Origin: an uncultured Bermanella sp.
Lineage (GTDB): Bacteria; Pseudomonadota; Gammaproteobacteria; Pseudomonadales; Oceanobacteraceae
DNA length: 8,006 bases
Assembly: GCA_913054445.1 (NCBI GenBank)
Contig: CAJXIK010000085.1
Coordinates: 1 to 8,006 of the forward strand
Reading direction: 5' to 3'
In this document: positions 5,407-8,006 of the stretch, piece by piece
How the letters are laid out: each line of letters begins with the position of its first letter
Position numbering within the stretch: position 1 is the first letter of the stretch
Notes under the pieces: model-generated
What the model saw: only the letters and a program-made list of their open reading frames with translations
Databases searched by the model: none
What the model was told of the DNA's origin: nothing
Program-made: the position numbers and the translations under genes

Positions 5407-7206
5407 ATGAGCTTCGACGCCAAACCATTCCTGCAGACCCTCGCGAATAAGCCTGGCGTGTATCGCATGTACGACAGTAAGGGTGACTTACTGTATGTGG
5501 GTAAGGCCAAGAGCCTAAAGAATCGCGTCGCCAGCTACTTTAATAATCGCGGCCTCAACGCCAAGACACAAGCCCTCGTGCTGCGCATCGCCAGCGTCGA
5601 GGTAAGCATCACCGGCAGTGAAACCGAGGCGTTATTGCTAGAGCAGAATTTAATAAAGAAGAACAAGCCGCCTTACAATATTCTGCTTAAAGATGATAAA
5701 TCCTACCCCTATATCTATTTATCCGCCCATGAATTTCCCTTACTTAGCAGTGCCAGAGGCAAGAGGCATAAAGAAGGGCAGTATTTCGGCCCTTACCCCA
5801 GTGCCACCGCGGTTAAAGAGAGTTTAAATTTCTTACAACGCCTGTTTCGCCTGCGCAACTGTGTAGACAGCTACTTTCAGCATCGCAGTCGCCCCTGTTT
5901 ACAGCATCAAATTGGTCGTTGCAGCGCCCCCTGTGTGGGCCTGATCGACAAAGAGCGCTATGGGGCAGACATTCAGCATGCGCGGATGTTCTTGCAGGGA
6001 AAAAATCAGGATTTAATTCTCGACCTACAAGGGCAGATGGAACGCGCCGCCAGCGCCTTATTGTTTGAGGAGGCGGCGCGGGTTCGTGACCAAATTTCAT
6101 ACCTGCGCAAGGTGCAGGAGCAGCAATCCATCGATGCCCAATACGGCGACGTCGATGTTATCGCCATCGCCCAGGGACTAGGCATGACGGCCGTACACGT
6201 GGCGAATGTGCGCCAGGGTCGCATGCTGGGGAGCCGCTCTTATTACCCACGGCTGAACATGGATGAGTCGCCATCCGCGGCCTTGTCTGCCTTCATCTCG
6301 CAGTTTTACCTAGTGATGAGCCACGATATTTGCGATGAAATCATCACCTCCGAACGCATCGAGGATGAGCGCTTTATACAAAGGGTATTTAGCCAGCAAA
6401 GAGGCAAGCCGGTTAAGGTCTCCCATGCGGTGCGTGCACAACGAATGCGCTGGCTCGAACTGGCAAAAGAGAATGCCACAGAGGCGTTACGCCTTAAGAG
6501 TGCAGATAAACAGCACAGAAAGGCTCAGTACCTAGCATTGAAGGAGGCGCTGGCCCTGGCCGAGATACCCTCGCGCATGGAATGTTTCGATATTAGCCAC
6601 AGTCATGGCGAGGCCACGGTGGCATCCTGTGTGGTGTTTAATCAAGATGGGCCATTAAAGAGCGAATACCGCAAATTTAATATAGAGGGGCTAGAACCGG
6701 GGGACGATTACGGTGCCATGCAGCAGGCCCTCACCCGCCGTTTTAAGAAAGTGCAGGTGGGCAAGATGCCACAGCTGCTGTTGATAGACGGTGGCAAGGG
6801 GCAGGTGAACATCGCCTTGAAGGTACTGGAGGCGTTGCAGATTAGCGATATTCAGGTGCTGGGGGTGAGTAAGGGCGCGACCCGCAAGGCGGGCATGGAG
6901 GTGCTGATTTTTGCGGGGCGCTCGTTCGTGCTAGAGCTTGCCAGCCCCGCACTGCACATTATTCAGCAAATAAGAGATGAATCTCACCGCTTTGCCATTA
7001 GCGGGCACAGGGCGCGCCGGGCTAAGTCCCGAGGGCGTTCGCTATTGCAGGATATTGCGGGTATTGGTCCCAAAAGACGCAAGGAACTGTTAAAATTCTT
7101 CGGCGATGCTGGGCAGGTGACGGCGGCCAGCGTCACCGAGATTGCCAAGGTACCCGGCATTAGCCGTCAATTAGCGCAACAGATTTACCAGGCGCTGCAT
7201 GCTTAA
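5407..7206 (+). CDS. uvrC: UvrABC excinuclease subunit C
   Basis: Nuclease of nucleotide excision repair: it joins the UvrB-DNA complex at a lesion and cuts 3' then 5' of it. The protein has 599 aa (E. coli 610). The GIY-YIG domain (about 14-95) has Gly17-Val-Tyr19, Tyr30-Val-Gly32, Arg40 and Glu79 in the EQNLIK motif. Four cysteines, Cys152, Cys164, Cys172 and Cys176, keep the spacing of the E. coli iron-sulfur cluster ligands. A UVR motif that contacts UvrB lies at about 204-238 (LLFEEAARVRDQI). The RNase H-like 5'-incision domain has Asp395 (CFDISH), Asp434 (GDDYG), Asp461 (LIDGGKGQ) and His527 (DESHRF). Tandem helix-hairpin-helix motifs close the protein (about 545-599, IAGIGPKRR and VPGISRQLA). 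All catalytic residues are present, so it should be active. There is no good Shine-Dalgarno; the 5-nt gap to gacA suggests translational coupling. Confidence 0.98.
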   Translation: MSFDAKPFLQTLANKPGVYRMYDSKGDLLYVGKAKSLKNRVASYFNNRGLNAKTQALVLRIASVEVSITGSETEALLLEQNLIKKNKPPYNILLKDDKSYPYIYLSAHEFPLLSSARGKRHKEGQYFGPYPSATAVKESLNFLQRLFRLRNCVDSYFQHRSRPCLQHQIGRCSAPCVGLIDKERYGADIQHARMFLQGKNQDLILDLQGQMERAASALLFEEAARVRDQISYLRKVQEQQSIDAQYGDVDVIAIAQGLGMTAVHVANVRQGRMLGSRSYYPRLNMDESPSAALSAFISQFYLVMSHDICDEIITSERIEDERFIQRVFSQQRGKPVKVSHAVRAQRMRWLELAKENATEALRLKSADKQHRKAQYLALKEALALAEIPSRMECFDISHSHGEATVASCVVFNQDGPLKSEYRKFNIEGLEPGDDYGAMQQALTRRFKKVQVGKMPQLLLIDGGKGQVNIALKVLEALQISDIQVLGVSKGATRKAGMEVLIFAGRSFVLELASPALHIIQQIRDESHRFAISGHRARRAKSRGRSLLQDIAGIGPKRRKELLKFFGDAGQVTAASVTEIAKVPGISRQLAQQIYQALHA

Positions 7207-7263
7207 GTCATCACGCACGAACAGCACTCAATAAAAGTATTTTTAAAAAAGTAGATAACTGTT

Positions 7264-7845
7264 ATGCCATTAAATCTCCCCAATATATTGACCTCTATCC
7301 GCGTGCTCCTGATTCCCTTGATGGTGGCGGTGTTCTATTTGCCCGTGTACTGGTCAAGTTTCGGCGCGGCGCTGGTGTTTTGGGTGGCGTGCATCACCGA
7401 TTACTGGGATGGCTACCTAGCCCGCAAGATGGACCTAATGACCCCATTCGGTGCTTTTCTCGACCCGGTGGCCGATAAGTTGATTGTGGTGGTGTCCCTG
7501 ATGATCGTGATGGAGCGAGATCAAACCTTGTGGATCACCATTCCGGCCTTAGTGATTGTGGCCCGCGAGATTATCATCTCTGCCCTCAGGGAGTGGATGG
7601 CTGAAATGGGCAAGCGTGCCAATGTGGCGGTGAGTAACTTGGGCAAGGCCAAAACCTTGTTGCAGATGTTTGCCATTACCGGCATGTTGGCCATCGAGCC
7701 AAGTGGCAGTGGTGCCTTTATTGCCTCGGATGGCTGGTACGCGGCGGCGATATTTTTCCTTGTGGCAGCGGCTGTTTTAACCTTTTGGTCGATGTTGTCC
7801 TACCTGCGTGCGGCCTGGCCAGAATTAAGTGCCAGCAAAGCGTAG
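7264..7845 (+). CDS. pgsA: Phosphatidylglycerophosphate synthase (CDP-diacylglycerol--glycerol-3-phosphate 3-phosphatidyltransferase)
   Basis: Inner-membrane enzyme that joins CDP-diacylglycerol and glycerol-3-phosphate to give phosphatidylglycerophosphate, the first committed step to phosphatidylglycerol and cardiolipin. The protein has 193 aa (E. coli 182). The CDP-alcohol phosphotransferase signature is perfect: Asp46, Asp49-Gly50, Ala53-Arg54, Gly63, Asp67 and Asp71. Hydrophobic membrane segments are seen at about 8-28, 33-45, 74-85, 90-106 and 155-178, with a possible further one near 135-150. The N-terminus MPLNLPNILTSIRVLLIP fits the family, which supports the ATG at 7264 although its Shine-Dalgarno is poor. 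The 57-nt gap after uvrC is very A/T-rich (7229-7263) with no clear terminator, so the gene probably belongs to the gacA-uvrC transcript, perhaps with an extra weak promoter. Confidence 0.97.
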   Translation: MPLNLPNILTSIRVLLIPLMVAVFYLPVYWSSFGAALVFWVACITDYWDGYLARKMDLMTPFGAFLDPVADKLIVVVSLMIVMERDQTLWITIPALVIVAREIIISALREWMAEMGKRANVAVSNLGKAKTLLQMFAITGMLAIEPSGSGAFIASDGWYAAAIFFLVAAAVLTFWSMLSYLRAAWPELSASKA

Positions 7846-7883
7846 AAATGCCGTAAGTAATTCAGAAATAAGGAAAAAAACCG

Positions 7884-7911
7884 TTGACTCTGTTGTCGTA
7901 AACATTAGAAT
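7884..7911 (+). promoter_or_regulatory. Stable-RNA-type promoter of tRNA-Gly
   Basis: The -35 box TTGACT (7884-7889), a 16-bp spacer and the -10 box TAGAAT (7906-7911) are followed by a GC-rich discriminator, ACGCCTCG (7912-7919). GC-rich discriminators mark promoters that ppGpp/DksA shut down in starvation. Initiation is expected near 7918. An A-rich stretch (7871-7880) just upstream may act as a weak UP element. No terminator separates pgsA from this promoter. Confidence 0.75.
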
Positions 7912-7923
7912 ACGCCTCGTTCT

Positions 7924-7937
7924 CTGGGGTTACCCAG
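7924..7937 (+). other. Hairpin in the tRNA-Gly 5' leader
   Basis: CTGGG (7924-7928) and CCCAG (7933-7937) form a 5-bp GC-rich stem with a 4-nt loop, ending 14 nt before the mature tRNA. It lies after the predicted start site, so it would be in the precursor removed by RNase P. It has no U-run and is therefore not a terminator. Confidence 0.5.
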
Positions 7938-7951
7938 CGACAAAAAGGATT

Positions 7952-8006
7952 GCGGGAATAGCTCAGTGGTAGAGCACAACCTTGCCAAGGTTGGGGTCGC
8001 GAGTTC
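7952..8006 (+). tRNA. glyW: tRNA-Gly(GCC), 3' end beyond the window
   Basis: The gene begins GCGGGAATAGCTCAG. The acceptor strand is GCGGGAA (7952-7958), the D stem GCTC/GAGC (7961-7964 and 7972-7975), and the anticodon stem CAACC/GGTTG (7977-7981 and 7989-7993). The loop TTGCCAA has anticodon GCC at 7984-7986, reading GGC/GGU codons. The variable loop and the 5' T-stem strand GCGAG (7999-8003) follow, then the window ends in the T loop. E. coli has glyW-cysT-leuZ directly after pgsA, so further tRNAs may follow. Confidence 0.97.

Noticed and set aside
7207..7263. Terminator between uvrC and pgsA
   Set aside because: Only A/T-only complementary runs (TAAAA/TTTTA) are present; there is no GC stem, so termination is unlikely.

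Overview
The window looks like chromosomal core DNA of a gammaproteobacterium, probably a free-living marine or environmental one. The evidence is the gene order gacA/uvrY - uvrC - pgsA - tRNA-Gly(GCC) on the + strand, which is classic for Gammaproteobacteria, and protein sequences close to the Pseudomonas/E. coli families. I cannot fix the genus; Cellvibrionales/Alteromonadales-type is a guess.

Left part, - strand (1-1684): the N-terminal 379 residues of a RhlE-type DEAD-box RNA helicase run off the left edge. Upstream of it, on the same strand, is a 124-aa helix-turn-helix protein resembling the YdiL/Aca2 (DUF1870) autorepressor type. The 170-nt gap between them has no convincing terminator but carries several inverted repeats. 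A GCTA-N(3-4)-TAGC inverted repeat overlaps the best -10 candidate of both the helicase and the HTH gene, so the small HTH protein may control both.

Middle (1685-4662, + strand): a 251-nt divergent intergenic region holds a good sigma-70 promoter (TTGAGG-17-TATAAC). It drives a 908-aa Pat/PatZ-type protein lysine acetyltransferase, made of an acyl-CoA-synthetase-like (NDP-forming) body fused to a C-terminal GNAT domain.

Right part (4663-8006, + strand): the GacA/UvrY response regulator most likely starts at a TTG codon. It is followed 5 nt later by uvrC (excinuclease subunit C) and 57 nt after that by pgsA (phosphatidylglycerophosphate synthase). A strong stable-RNA-type promoter with a GC-rich discriminator then precedes tRNA-Gly(GCC), which is cut by the right edge.

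Taken together, this is a housekeeping and global-regulation segment: RNA remodelling, protein acetylation tied to acetyl-CoA, the Gac post-transcriptional switch, nucleotide excision repair and phospholipid synthesis. I found no mobile element, CRISPR array or obvious novel multi-gene system. The most unusual items are the shared inverted repeats of the HTH-helicase pair and the degraded synthetase/ATP-grasp motifs of the Pat homologue, which sits directly upstream of gacA.
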